A stretch of DNA of 64,000 nucleotides from Cyanobium sp. Cruz CV13-4-11 (GTDB lineage: Bacteria; Cyanobacteriota; Cyanobacteriia; PCC-6307; Cyanobiaceae), in the NCBI RefSeq assembly GCF_024346055.1, contig NZ_JAGQCH010000001.1:310001-374000 (forward strand), in the 5' to 3' direction. This document shows positions 44,082 to 53,144 of the stretch, one piece after another; position 1 is the stretch's first letter, and every line of letters begins with the position of its first letter. The notes under the pieces are model-generated. The model made no database searches and was not told the DNA's origin. It worked only from the letters and a program-made list of their open reading frames with translations. The translations under genes were made by a program, and so were the position numbers.

Positions 44082-45266
44082 TTACCCAGGTGCTGAGGAG
44101 ACGCTGCGGCAGGCCTCCTCCAGCGCCGCGGGCAGGCCGGCCAGATCGGCCGGGCTGAGCCAGGGTCCCAGGCTGAGGCGCAGGCCGCTGGCGGCCTCCT
44201 CGGGGCTGTAGCCCATGGCCAGCAGGACGGCACTGGCGCCCGAGGCTCCGCCACTGGTGCAGGCCGATCCGCTGCTGACGGCATAGCCCCGACGGGCCAA
44301 CTCCCGCACCAGCCGGCGTCCGGACAGCGATCGGCCGTCCGGATCCGCCACCAGCAGGCTGATGTGATGGGGCAGGCGCCCGCAGGGATCGTGCGGAGCC
44401 GGCCCGCTGAGGCGCAGCCCTTCGAGCGGCACCAGCGTCTCCAGCAGTTGATCTCTCAGGGGGCCGATGGGATCCGCGCCGCCGTGGGCCGCCAGCCGCC
44501 CCCTGGCCAACGCCAGGGCCGCCGCGAACCCCGCCACCAGGGCCACGGGCTCGGTGCCGCCGCGGCGGCCCCCCTCCTGCGCGCCGCCGATCAAGGGCTC
44601 CAGCTGGAGCCCTTGCCGCACCAGCAGGGCGCCGACGCCGCGGGGACCCTGCAGCTTGTGGGCCGCGCAGCTGAGCAGATCAACAGGCAGCTGGCTGAAG
44701 TCAACGGGGTGGTGGCCCACCACCTGCACCGCGTCCACATGCAGCAGCACGCCGGCCTGGCGGCAGAGCCGGCCGATGCTGGCGATCGGTTGCAGGGTTC
44801 CCACTTCGCTCTGTCCCCAGAGGATCGACACCAGTCGGGTCGGCGGCACCAACAACTCCTGGAGGGCCTCCAGGTCCACCACACCACGGCGATCCACCGG
44901 CAGTAGCTGGCTCCGCCAACCTCTCCTTCCCATGGCGGCGGCGGCCGCGTAGCTGGCGGGATGCTCCACCGCCGAGAGCAACACCCGCCCGGGCTCCAGG
45001 GTGTTGGCGCAGCCGATCAGGGCGGTGTGAATCGCTTCGCTCCCCCCCGACAGGAGCACCAGCTCCTGTCGGCCGCAGCCCAGCTGTTGCGCGATGGCCT
45101 GACGGTCCCGCTCCAGGCGGTCCGCCGCCGCCAGGCCGAAGCCATGCAGGCTGGAGGGGTTGGCCCAGGCCTGCCGATGGGCCTGGGCCATGGCCTCGAG
45201 CACCTCCGGCGCCGGGGGGCTGGTGGCGCAGGCATCGAGGTAGACCTCAGGGGTGGGCGGATTCAT
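44082..45266 (-). CDS. Cysteine desulfurase (NifS/IscS-like)
   Basis: 394 residues from ATG 45266. The PLP fold-type I features are GGSEAIHTALIGCAN, then SAVEHPAS, VDAVQVVGHH, and the Lys that binds PLP in LSCAAHKLQGPRG. The active cysteine is in GYAVSSGSACTSGGASG, matching the NifS-type loop. It releases sulfur from cysteine for FeS clusters or thio-cofactors. The gene overlaps the 3' end of dapF by 20 nt, an unusual pairing: it shares that DNA with the Cys-rich tail of DapF. Substrate partners are not shown. Confidence 0.93.
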   Translation of the reverse strand: MNPPTPEVYLDACATSPPAPEVLEAMAQAHRQAWANPSSLHGFGLAAADRLERDRQAIAQQLGCGRQELVLLSGGSEAIHTALIGCANTLEPGRVLLSAVEHPASYAAAAAMGRRGWRSQLLPVDRRGVVDLEALQELLVPPTRLVSILWGQSEVGTLQPIASIGRLCRQAGVLLHVDAVQVVGHHPVDFSQLPVDLLSCAAHKLQGPRGVGALLVRQGLQLEPLIGGAQEGGRRGGTEPVALVAGFAAALALARGRLAAHGGADPIGPLRDQLLETLVPLEGLRLSGPAPHDPCGRLPHHISLLVADPDGRSLSGRRLVRELARRGYAVSSGSACTSGGASGASAVLLAMGYSPEEAASGLRLSLGPWLSPADLAGLPAALEEACRSVSSAPG

Positions 45267-46386
45267 CGCGGCAGAGGCGGCCCCGGGTGCGGGATTCCAG
45301 GGACTCGCCAGCCAGAGCCACCAGATCATCGAGGGAGCGACCCTCCAGCAGGGCCGTGACCCGGGCGCGGGCGTCGGCACTGGCACAGGCCTCAGGGCGG
45401 AGGCAGCCGTTGACGCACAACGTCGCGCAATCCAGGCCGGACTGGGCCGCGGAAGGCTCGGTTTCGACAGGGGCCGGTGGAGTCACCTCCAAGGCAACAG
45501 GGGCTTCAGCGACATCCTCGAGCAGGGAGGGGGCCACCACCCCGTCGAACACCGCCTCGGCCGGGCCGGTCATGAACACGTGGCCGCTGGCCTCGTCCCA
45601 GTGGATCTCCAAGGGGCCGCCGGGCAGATCGAGCCGGGCCTGGCGATCGGCCAGACCCAGCAAATGGCAGGCCACCAGGGTGGCGCAGGCGCCGGTGCCA
45701 CAGGCCAGGGTGGGCCCGGCACCCCGCTCCCACACCCGCATCACCAGGTGGTCGGGGGCGATCACCTCAACGAAATGGACGTTGGTGCGGGCCGGAAAGG
45801 CCTCGTGCACCTCCAGGGCGGCACCCAGGCTCTCCAGATCGATCGCCGCCACGTCATCCACCGGCACCACGGCGTGGGGATTGCCCATGCCGGCGGCCGC
45901 CACGGCCAGGGGCTGGCCCAGCACCTCCAGCAGGCCCACCGGCAGCCCCTCCTCCCCGACATCAAGGGCCGTGGGAATGGTCTCCGGAGTCAGGAACGGG
46001 GCGCCCATGTCGACACGGATGCGGCCGTCTTCGGCCAGGGCCGGCACGATGCGACCGGCCAGGGTCTCGACCTGCCAGCGCCGGGGGGCGACGTCGCCGT
46101 CACTGTCGGCCAGGAAACGGGCCAGACAGCGGATGCCGTTGCCGCACATCTCCGGCTCGGTGCCATCGGCATTGAAGATTCGCATCCGCAGTTCACCTCC
46201 CTCCTGCGGCGGCAGCGCCAGGATCACCCCATCAGCGCCGACCCCGAAGCGACGGTCGCAGAGCCGCCGCACCCGCTCGGGGGTCAGTCCGAACGCGTCC
46301 TCAGGGTCCCCTAAGCTTCTGCCGTCAAGCAGCAAGAAGTCATTCCCTAGACCCTGGTATTTGCTGAATTGGAGCACGTGTCGCAC
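45247..46386 (-). CDS. dapF: Diaminopimelate epimerase with a Cys-rich C-terminal extension
   Basis: 379 residues from GTG 46386, against about 275-285 for typical DapF. The core is complete: FSKYQGLGNDFLLLDGR at the start, the first active cysteine in EMCGNGIRCLARFL near 73, and the second in LACGTGACATLVACHL near 218. It inverts L,L- to meso-diaminopimelate for lysine and peptidoglycan. After the normal end near FDGVVAPSLLE is a Pro/Glu linker and then a roughly 60-residue domain with five cysteines (CATLCVNGCLRPEAC, later GRLC) and a helical LLEGRSLDDLVALAGESLE. The tail could bind metal or an FeS cluster; I do not recognise it. It overlaps the cysteine desulfurase start by 20 nt and diverges from hfq (34 bp). 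Confidence 0.9.
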   Translation of the reverse strand: MRHVLQFSKYQGLGNDFLLLDGRSLGDPEDAFGLTPERVRRLCDRRFGVGADGVILALPPQEGGELRMRIFNADGTEPEMCGNGIRCLARFLADSDGDVAPRRWQVETLAGRIVPALAEDGRIRVDMGAPFLTPETIPTALDVGEEGLPVGLLEVLGQPLAVAAAGMGNPHAVVPVDDVAAIDLESLGAALEVHEAFPARTNVHFVEVIAPDHLVMRVWERGAGPTLACGTGACATLVACHLLGLADRQARLDLPGGPLEIHWDEASGHVFMTGPAEAVFDGVVAPSLLEDVAEAPVALEVTPPAPVETEPSAAQSGLDCATLCVNGCLRPEACASADARARVTALLEGRSLDDLVALAGESLESRTRGRLCRDESAHP

Positions 46387-46420
46387 TGTTCCGTAAGTCC
46401 TGGATGTTGATGTCGATCCT

Positions 46421-46660
46421 ATGCAGAGTTTCTTTGAGCGACGGGGCCCCAGGCTCGACACGACGCTGCCCAGCGTGCGCCACGTTCAGGAGCTGATCCG
46501 CATCCGCACCCCGGTGAATGTCGTCCTGTTGTGCGGTCAGGAATGTGCTGGTGTGATCCGCTGGCAGGACAGCCATTTTCTGGCCATGAGCACCGAACCC
46601 GGCACCCCGTTGCTGCTGATCAGCCTGGCGGCCATCGCGTCGTTGCGCGCCCTCAGCTGA
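46421..46660 (+). CDS. hfq: Hfq-like protein, cyanobacterial short form
   Basis: 79 residues. The start of the conserved domain, LDTTLPSVRHVQELIR, then the Sm1-like VNVVLLCGQECAGVIRWQD and a C-terminal LISLAAIASLRAL, match the cyanobacterial Hfq subfamily. These lack the E. coli YKHA motif and the C-terminal tail and bind poorly to RNA; in Synechocystis Hfq acts with pili. The sequence is more divergent than most, so the call is moderate. It diverges from dapF and precedes leuS by 45 bp, with which it may be cotranscribed. Confidence 0.7.
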   Translation: MQSFFERRGPRLDTTLPSVRHVQELIRIRTPVNVVLLCGQECAGVIRWQDSHFLAMSTEPGTPLLLISLAAIASLRALS

Positions 46661-46705
46661 GCCGCCCATGGGCTGTGACACGATCACATCCACCCCATAG
46701 GGCCC

Positions 46706-49336
46706 GTGACAGAACCCTCCCGCTACCGTCCCGAGACGATCGAGCAGCGCTGGCAGCTGCAGTGGGAGCAGCTCGGGCTGCACGCCACTCCTGAGCTGAG
46801 CGGCGACAGCGGCGAGGCCTATTACGCCCTGTCGATGTTCCCCTACCCGTCGGGGAGCCTGCACATGGGCCACGTGCGCAATTACGTGATCACCGACGTG
46901 ATCGCCCGGGCGGCCCGGTTGCGGGGTCGGCAGGTGCTCCACCCCATGGGCTGGGACGCCTTCGGTCTGCCGGCGGAGAACGCCGCCATCGAGCGGGGTG
47001 TCGACCCGGGGGACTGGACCGACCGGAACATCGCCCAGATGCGCGAGCAGCTCAAGCGCCTCGGTCTGTCGATCGACTGGGACAGGGAAGTGGCCACCTG
47101 CCACGCCGACTACTACCGCTGGACCCAGTGGCTGTTCCTCCAGTTCCTTGATGCCGGCCTGGCCTATCGCAAGGAGGCGACGGTCAACTGGGACCCGATC
47201 GACCAGACGGTGCTGGCCAACGAGCAGGTGGATGCCGAAGGGCGCTCCTGGCGCTCCGGCGCCCAGGTGGAGAAGCGCCGGCTGCGCCAGTGGTTCCTGA
47301 AGATCACTGCCTACGCCGATGCCCTGCTCGATGATCTCCCCTCCCTGGAGGGCTGGCCGGAGCGGGTGCGCACCATGCAGGCCAACTGGATCGGCCGTTC
47401 GCTTGGGGCCGAGCTGACCTTCACCACGGAGAGCGGTGCCGCCATCACCGTCTTCACCACCAGGCCCGACACGATCTACGGAGCCTCCTACGTGGTGCTG
47501 GCGCCGGACCATCCCCTGGTGGCCACGCTGACCACGGATGACTGCCGCCTTGCCGTGACCGCGTTCTGCGATCTGGTCAGCCGCCAGAGCGAGCAGGAGC
47601 GGACAGCCGAGGACCGGCCCAAGCGGGGCGTGCCGATCGGCGCCTGGGTGCGCAACCCCGCCAGCGGCGAAAGGATTCCCGTCTGGATCGCCGACTACGT
47701 CCTGGCCGACTACGGCACCGGTGCCGTGATGGGCGTTCCGGCCCACGACCAGCGCGACTTCACCTTTGCCCGCCAGTACGAGCTGCCGGTGCTGCGGGTG
47801 GTGATTCCTGAAGGCTCCGACCCCCACGCCTACGAGGGCCAGGCCTGGACCGAAGCCGGTGTGCTGATCGAGTCCGGTTCCTTCGACGGGCTGACCACCG
47901 CCGAAGCCAAGTCGGCCATCGTCGCCTCGGCCGAGGAGCAGGGCTGGGGCCAGGGACGGGTCCAGTACCGCCTGCGCGATTGGCTGATCTCGCGCCAGCG
48001 CTACTGGGGCTGCCCCATTCCCGTGATCCACTGCGAGAGCTGCGGTGTGGTGCCGGTCCCCGAGGAGCAGCTGCCGGTGGAACTGCCCCGGGACATTCCC
48101 CTGAGCGGCAAGGGGGGGACCCCCCTGGCCAAGTTGGAGTCGTGGGTGAACGTGCCCTGCCCCACCTGCGGCGCGCCCGCCCGGCGGGAGACCGACACGA
48201 TGGACACCTTCATGTGTTCCTCCTGGTACTACCTGCGCTACAGCGATCCCCACAACCGGACGCGACCCTTCGGGCGCGACGCCGTCGACCGCTGGTTGCC
48301 CGTCGACCAGTACGTGGGCGGCATCGAGCACGCCATCCTGCACCTGCTCTATTCCCGCTTCTTCACAAAGGTGCTGCGGGACCGGGGCCTGCTGGGCTTC
48401 TCCGAGCCCTTCGCCCGCCTGCTCACCCAGGGCATGGTGCAGGGCATCACCTACCGCAACGCCCACACCGGGCAGTACGTGGCGCCGGCCCAGGTGGCCG
48501 ACCCCAGCGACCCCCGCGATCCGATCAGCGGCGAGGTGCTGGAGGTGTTCTACGAAAAGATGTCCAAGTCAAAGCACAACGGCGTCGATCCGGCGGTGGT
48601 GATCGACCGCTACGGCGCCGACACGGCCCGCATGTTCATCCTGTTCAAGGCGCCTCCGGAGAAGGATCTGGAGTGGGATGACGCCGATGTGGAAGGCCAG
48701 TACCGCTTCCTGCAGCGCCTCTGGCGCCTGGTGGACGGGGCCCACGGCCGGGGCCTGCGCCTGGCTGGGCCTGGGCTGCCGTCGACGCAGGAGCTCGATC
48801 CCGCCAGCTTCAGCGACGGCGAGCGGCAGCTGCGGCGGGCCGTGCACACGGCCATCGCCGCCATCAGTGAAGACCTGGAGGGGGAGCTCCAACTCAACAC
48901 CGCCGTCTCGGAGCTGATGAAGCTCAGCAATGCCCTGGCCGCCCACCTGGAGGGGGCCAGCCCGGCGGTGAGCTCCGAAGCCCTCGCCACCCTGCTGATC
49001 CTGCTGGCCCCCTTCGCGCCGCACCTGGCCGAGGAGCTCTGGCAGAAGCTCCATGGCCACGGGGATGGAGATGGGGCGAGCGTGGCGGCGGCGGCGAGTG
49101 TCCATCGCCAGCGCTGGCCCGCCGTGGATCCGGCCGCCCTGGTGCGCGACACGATCCCACTGGTGATCCAGGTGAAGGGCAAGATGCGCGGCAGCCTGGA
49201 GGTTCCCGCCGACGCCGATGCGGCCACCCTGGAGCGCCTGGCCCTGGAGAGCGAGGTGGCCCAGCGCTGGCTGGAGGGCCAGCCCCCCCGGCGGGTGATC
49301 GTGGTGCCCGGCAAGCTCGTCAACCTGGTGCCCTGA
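46706..49336 (+). CDS. leuS: Leucyl-tRNA synthetase
   Basis: 876 residues from GTG 46706, a normal length. HIGH is present as HMGH in [16 protein letters not shown] near 52-55, and KMSKS as [13 protein letters not shown] at 618-622. The CP1 editing domain lies near 225-420 ([20 protein letters not shown]), a zinc-type knuckle is in [14 protein letters not shown], and the anticodon-binding and C-terminal domains follow ([20 protein letters not shown]). It charges tRNA-Leu. Its last 17 bp overlap a degenerate hydrolase remnant on the other strand. Confidence 0.97.
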   Translation: MTEPSRYRPETIEQRWQLQWEQLGLHATPELSGDSGEAYYALSMFPYPSGSLHMGHVRNYVITDVIARAARLRGRQVLHPMGWDAFGLPAENAAIERGVDPGDWTDRNIAQMREQLKRLGLSIDWDREVATCHADYYRWTQWLFLQFLDAGLAYRKEATVNWDPIDQTVLANEQVDAEGRSWRSGAQVEKRRLRQWFLKITAYADALLDDLPSLEGWPERVRTMQANWIGRSLGAELTFTTESGAAITVFTTRPDTIYGASYVVLAPDHPLVATLTTDDCRLAVTAFCDLVSRQSEQERTAEDRPKRGVPIGAWVRNPASGERIPVWIADYVLADYGTGAVMGVPAHDQRDFTFARQYELPVLRVVIPEGSDPHAYEGQAWTEAGVLIESGSFDGLTTAEAKSAIVASAEEQGWGQGRVQYRLRDWLISRQRYWGCPIPVIHCESCGVVPVPEEQLPVELPRDIPLSGKGGTPLAKLESWVNVPCPTCGAPARRETDTMDTFMCSSWYYLRYSDPHNRTRPFGRDAVDRWLPVDQYVGGIEHAILHLLYSRFFTKVLRDRGLLGFSEPFARLLTQGMVQGITYRNAHTGQYVAPAQVADPSDPRDPISGEVLEVFYEKMSKSKHNGVDPAVVIDRYGADTARMFILFKAPPEKDLEWDDADVEGQYRFLQRLWRLVDGAHGRGLRLAGPGLPSTQELDPASFSDGERQLRRAVHTAIAAISEDLEGELQLNTAVSELMKLSNALAAHLEGASPAVSSEALATLLILLAPFAPHLAEELWQKLHGHGDGDGASVAAAASVHRQRWPAVDPAALVRDTIPLVIQVKGKMRGSLEVPADADAATLERLALESEVAQRWLEGQPPRRVIVVPGKLVNLVP

Positions 49337-49555
49337 GGGCGGCCGCGTGGTGGCGCAGGTGGTCGTCGATGAAGCTGGCGATGAAGACGTCGCTGTGGTC
49401 GTCACCCTCCTGGTATCGCAGCTGCAGCGGGTGCCCAGCCGCCTTGGCCGCCGGTCCCGCTCCGCCGCTGAGGCGAGCAGAAGCGTGAGGTCCCAAGCGG
49501 CCCAGGCCCCTTGATCCGCTCCCAGGTAAGCCCCGAAGGCCTTCTGGCCCCCTCG
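49320..49555 (-). pseudogene. Remnant of S-formylglutathione hydrolase C-terminus
   Basis: Two frames on the minus strand carry pieces of an esterase D/FrmB-type enzyme. Near 49450-49549 one frame reads GQKAFGAYLGADQGAWAAWD, matching the WGxKAFxxYLGxDxxxWxxWD block. From about 49450 down to 49320 another frame reads HPLQLRYQEGDDHSDVF and then IASFIDDHLRHHA, matching the C-terminal block that contains the catalytic His (GYDHSYYFIASFIEDHLR). About 25 residues between them, including the catalytic Asp region, are missing and the frame has shifted. No 5' part is present; pgi begins directly upstream. This is a decayed C-terminal fragment. Confidence 0.65.
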
Positions 49556-49584
49556 GTGGCCTCCAGCGGCTGACCGGCGGCCCC

Positions 49585-51186
49585 TCAGGTGTGCTGGAAG
49601 ATCAGCCCGTCGGGCTTCCCCCAGTCGCCTTTCGCCCCATAGCCCCGATCGTTGGCGCAGAGGTGACGCAGCAGCCAGAACACCGGCTCCACCGCCTCCA
49701 GCTCCAGTTCCGCCTGGATCGCGGCCAAGGTGCGGGGTCGGCCATCGGCGAGCAGCCCCTCGACCCGGCCCTGCACGGACAGAATCCCGGCGGCCGCCAG
49801 CTTGCCGGCTTCCACCCCCGGCTGGTGGTAGGCGTTGACGTTGACCAGTTCTCCGTAGAGCCCCACCGCCCGCTCGAACAGGCCGATCAGGGCCCCGAGA
49901 CCCCGTTCATCGAAGCGACCCAGGGTGATGGTGATGCTCTGGCGGTCCTGCTCGGCCAGCGCCGCCCGGGTGCCCTGCAGGAAGCCTTCAAGGAAATCGG
50001 CAGGGCATTCGCCATCGATCGTTGGGATCTCCGCCGGGTCCTCCAGCACCTCGATGAAGGTCACGAAGAAGTTGTCGAGTCCATCGCGCAGTTGCTGCAC
50101 GTAGGCGTGCTGATCGGTGGAACCCTTGTTGCCGTAGACGGCGAGGCCCTGGTGCACCACCTCACCGTCCCGGTCGAGCCGCTTGCCCAGGGACTCCATC
50201 ACCAATTGCTGCAGGTAACGGCTGAACACCTCCAGCCGGTCGCGGTAGGGCAGCACCACCATGTCGCGGCGACCGCGGCCGCCACCGGCCACATGCCAGG
50301 AGGCCGCCAGCAGGGCCGCCGGATTGGCGCGCAGGTCGGTGACGCGCGTCAGCCGGTCCATCGCGGCGGCCCCCTCCAGGAAGCCACGCAGGTCGGCGCC
50401 GATCAGGGCGGCGGGCAGCAGGCCGACGGCACTGGTGATGCTGGTGCGTCCCCCCACCCAATCGAACATGTCGAAGCGCCGCAGCCAGCCGGCGGCCTTG
50501 GCCTCCTGATCCAGGTGGCTGCCGGCCATGGTGATGGCTACGGCCTGGGCGCTCCAGTCGCCACCGGCCGCCACCACCCGGGCCCTGGCCTGCACCATGC
50601 CGAGGTGGGGTTCGGGGGTGCCCCCCGACTTGCTGACCACAATCACCAGGGTGCTGGTGAGCCGTTCGCCCAGGGCGGCCAGGGTGCGGGCCATGCCGTC
50701 GGGGTCGACGTTGTCGAAGAAATGGAAGGGCAGGCCCCTGCCATGGCGCTGCAGAGCCCTGAGCATCAGCAGGGGGCCCAGGCCGGAGCCGCCGATGCCG
50801 ATCCAGAGGACATCGGTGAAGGGCCCACCGCCAGGCGCCGTGACCGTGCCCGTCAGCACATCCTTGCCGAAGGCGTCGAGGCGATCCACCTCGGCGGCGA
50901 TGGCGGCTGCCACCGCTGGATCGGGGGCCAGCTCCGGGGCCCGCAACCAGTAATGCCCCACCTGGCGCCCCTCGTCGGCGTTGGCCATGGCACCGGCCTC
51001 CAGGGCCTCCATGGCGTCGAAAGCGCGGGCGAAGGGAGCCTCAAAGGCCTCCAGATCCCCCTCCTCGAGGGCCATGCGGCTGACGTCGAGCCAGAGGGAG
51101 AGGTCGGGATCGTGCCAGAGCAACTGGCGGAAGCGCTCCCAGAGGGCGACGGAATCGTGGCCGTTCAACGGCGGCAGCGGGGACAT
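49585..51186 (-). CDS. pgi: Glucose-6-phosphate isomerase
   Basis: 533 residues from ATG 51186. The sugar-phosphate isomerase (SIS) domains contain DVLWIGIGGSGLGPLLMLRAL, then VVSKSGGTPEP and FDWVGGRTSITSAVGLLP; the catalytic residues are in YGNKGSTDQHAYVQQLRDG and VNAYHQPGVEAGKLAA. The enzyme interconverts glucose- and fructose-6-phosphate in glycolysis, gluconeogenesis and the oxidative pentose phosphate pathway. It stands alone, divergent from the DUF1402-like gene, with 116 bp between starts. The bases before 51186 are in frame but not family-like. Confidence 0.97.
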   Translation of the reverse strand: MSPLPPLNGHDSVALWERFRQLLWHDPDLSLWLDVSRMALEEGDLEAFEAPFARAFDAMEALEAGAMANADEGRQVGHYWLRAPELAPDPAVAAAIAAEVDRLDAFGKDVLTGTVTAPGGGPFTDVLWIGIGGSGLGPLLMLRALQRHGRGLPFHFFDNVDPDGMARTLAALGERLTSTLVIVVSKSGGTPEPHLGMVQARARVVAAGGDWSAQAVAITMAGSHLDQEAKAAGWLRRFDMFDWVGGRTSITSAVGLLPAALIGADLRGFLEGAAAMDRLTRVTDLRANPAALLAASWHVAGGGRGRRDMVVLPYRDRLEVFSRYLQQLVMESLGKRLDRDGEVVHQGLAVYGNKGSTDQHAYVQQLRDGLDNFFVTFIEVLEDPAEIPTIDGECPADFLEGFLQGTRAALAEQDRQSITITLGRFDERGLGALIGLFERAVGLYGELVNVNAYHQPGVEAGKLAAAGILSVQGRVEGLLADGRPRTLAAIQAELELEAVEPVFWLLRHLCANDRGYGAKGDWGKPDGLIFQHT

Positions 51187-51302
51187 GGCTCCTGGGACGC
51201 CGTGACGGGCCCCTGAACCGTATCCATCCGCCTCCACGTTCGGCAAGCGGATCCGCAGATGCGGGTCTTCTGCCACAGAGTCCAGCGGCGAGAGCGCCCC
51301 TG

Positions 51303-52232
51303 ATGCAGGGACAAACCGGATGGGTTCGTTACAATTGTTCTAAAGACAAGTTTTTTTGCTTGCTGTCCCGCCCCGCAGGAACTAATCCGCCTCGCTCAGC
51401 GCCCCTGCGCCGGCGGCTTCTGCTCGTCCTGCAGGGGGCTTCACTGCTGGGGACGATCGGGCTGTGTCTGGCCCCCTTGCTCCACCAGCCCCAGCCCCGG
51501 GGCCACACGGCTGTGCTGCTCACGGATGGGGAACGCGGTGTGGACGCCTTTCCCCTGATCAGCCCCTCCACCAGCGAAGGCCTCCGGCCGGACCCGATCG
51601 ACTTCAGTCCAGAGGAACTGAGGGAGCTCAACCGCCGCTTCGGTGTCCACGGCCCCCAACCCCGTCTGGCCCAGCTCTTCACCGAGGGCATCGACCAGCT
51701 CCTGCCCCTCCGCACCCATACCCTTGGTCGGCTCGAGGAGCTCCGGCCGGTGATCCTCAGCGAAAGCCACCGGCACCACATCAACCCGATGCTGGTGACC
51801 GCCGTTCTCTTCGACGAACTGCAGCACGCCAAGCCCGGCGAGGACCATCCCCTGGCGGCCCGCAGCGGCCTGTTCAGCACCCACGGCCCCGCCCAGCTCA
51901 GCCTCGGCGAACTGGTCAAGCAGGGCCTCCTGCCGGCGAATGCCACCCAGGAGCAGATCGAGGAGGCGCGCATGGAGCTGCTCGATCCCGACCGCAACGT
52001 GCGGCTGCTGGTGGGCAAGTTCGTGAGGCTGAAGCACGCCCTGGGTCTGTCCGACCGGTCCCTGCTGATGGCCAGCACGTCCCCCGCGGACGCCAAGGCG
52101 ATGGCCACGCTGGCCTACCTGCACAACGGCAAACTCGATTACCCCGCCCGGGTCCTCCGCTACATGCAGGACCCCGAACTGCACGCCCTGATCTACGGAA
52201 GCCGCAAGCCGATCACCAGCCCGCTGATCTGA
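51303..52232 (+). CDS. DUF1402-like exported protein, lysozyme-like fold
   Basis: Up to 309 residues. After a possible short leader, a membrane/signal segment lies at about residues 40-60 (LLLVLQGASLLGTIGLCLAPLL). The mature part has ESHRHHINPMLVTAVLFDELQHAKPGED, then ARSGLFSTHGPAQLSLGELV and the repeated-helix ATLAYLHNGKLDYPARV, which resembles DUF1402 proteins with a transglycosylase-like helical fold. A cell-wall role is inferred. The first 25 residues (MQGQTGWVRYNC) are atypical and contain a possible -10 box in the DNA, so the true start may be an in-frame TTG near 51359 or later. It is convergent with the amidase gene. Confidence 0.6.
   Translation: MQGQTGWVRYNCSKDKFFCLLSRPAGTNPPRSAPLRRRLLLVLQGASLLGTIGLCLAPLLHQPQPRGHTAVLLTDGERGVDAFPLISPSTSEGLRPDPIDFSPEELRELNRRFGVHGPQPRLAQLFTEGIDQLLPLRTHTLGRLEELRPVILSESHRHHINPMLVTAVLFDELQHAKPGEDHPLAARSGLFSTHGPAQLSLGELVKQGLLPANATQEQIEEARMELLDPDRNVRLLVGKFVRLKHALGLSDRSLLMASTSPADAKAMATLAYLHNGKLDYPARVLRYMQDPELHALIYGSRKPITSPLI
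51330..51335 (+). promoter_or_regulatory. Possible -10 box before the DUF1402-like gene
   Basis: TACAAT matches the sigma-70 -10 consensus closely. No good -35 box lies 17 bp upstream. If it is used, transcription starts near 51342 and the translation start must lie downstream of it. Assigned by eye. Confidence 0.35.
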
Positions 52233-52235
52233 CCT

Positions 52236-52251
52236 GGCGCTCGGGAGCGCC
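52236..52251. terminator. Hairpin between convergent genes
   Basis: GGCGCT at 52236-52241 pairs with AGCGCC at 52246-52251 across a CGGG loop, between the DUF1402-like stop (52232) and the amidase stop (52266). No T-run is present. Confidence 0.4.
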
Positions 52252-52265
52252 CGACACCCAAGCCA

Positions 52266-53144
52266 TCAGCAGAGAACCCCGATCGCGGCCAGGCGCACCT
52301 GCAGCTCGCGCCAGTCGAAACTGCGGGGATCCATGCGTTCCCCGCCCAGATCCACGTGCTGGTGGGTGGTGATGTTGTTGGCCGGAATGCTGAAACGACG
52401 CATCCAGCGGCCGAGAACGATCGCCAGGGCGTCGTACTGGGCGGGGGTGTAGCCGCTGTGGGCGGGGTCCTGGTCCTCCCCGTCGATGGGGGTCTCGAGG
52501 CTCAGGTGCAGGGAGAAGTTGTTGATCGACCCTCCCACCTCCGGATTGGTCACCACCCAACGGCCGTTGAAGGCGGAATTGCCGGACCCGAAGGCCCGCT
52601 TGGAAGGATCGAGCACCTCCACCACCCGGCCGTCCAGACCGATGAGGGTGTGGTAACTCACCTGGTCCTCGTCGCGGGGGTGGGGCGTCATGAACGTGTT
52701 GATCGCCGAGTTGATGCCGTAAACGGTCTCGTGCAGCACGACGACCTGGGGGGTGGGATCCAGCGGCTGGCCGAAGACATCCTGACGAAAGCGCTCGCCG
52801 TAGTTGCTCGGGTCGATGCGCAGCCGGATGATCTCGTAACGGAGGCGTTCGGCCAGGGCGAGCAGGCGGCCCCGCAGCAGGGGATCCGCCTGGCAGGCTC
52901 CCCCCAGGGGGGCGCGCCAGGCCGCATGGGGCGGCGGCAGGGCCTTCCCCGGTGCGGACGGCTGCCGCTGGCCGCCGGCGCCCGGGGACTGGCGCACCTC
53001 CTCCAGCAGATCGAGCAGGGAGGCGCGACCCCCGGCATTGCCCGGGGCGCCGAACAGGTCGCGGCCCAGCCAGGTGAGTCCGCCGATGCTCAGCACACCG
53101 GCGCCGGCCAGCGCCAGTACCAGGGGTCGCAGGGAGGCACTCAT
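52266..53144 (-). CDS. N-acetylmuramoyl-L-alanine amidase (Amidase_2)
   Basis: 292 residues. An N-terminal hydrophobic segment (LVLALAGAGVLSIGG, about 8-22) directs the protein to the periplasm. The zinc amidase domain shows VVVLHETVYG with the first His, YHTLIGLDGRVVE, NNFSLHLSLE with the second His, and TTHQHVDLGGERMDP with the third ligand region. Its family cuts the bond between N-acetylmuramate and L-alanine. The gene is the last of DUF1257-M61-amidase, overlapping the peptidase gene by 4 nt (ATGA). Confidence 0.87.
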   Translation of the reverse strand: MSASLRPLVLALAGAGVLSIGGLTWLGRDLFGAPGNAGGRASLLDLLEEVRQSPGAGGQRQPSAPGKALPPPHAAWRAPLGGACQADPLLRGRLLALAERLRYEIIRLRIDPSNYGERFRQDVFGQPLDPTPQVVVLHETVYGINSAINTFMTPHPRDEDQVSYHTLIGLDGRVVEVLDPSKRAFGSGNSAFNGRWVVTNPEVGGSINNFSLHLSLETPIDGEDQDPAHSGYTPAQYDALAIVLGRWMRRFSIPANNITTHQHVDLGGERMDPRSFDWRELQVRLAAIGVLC

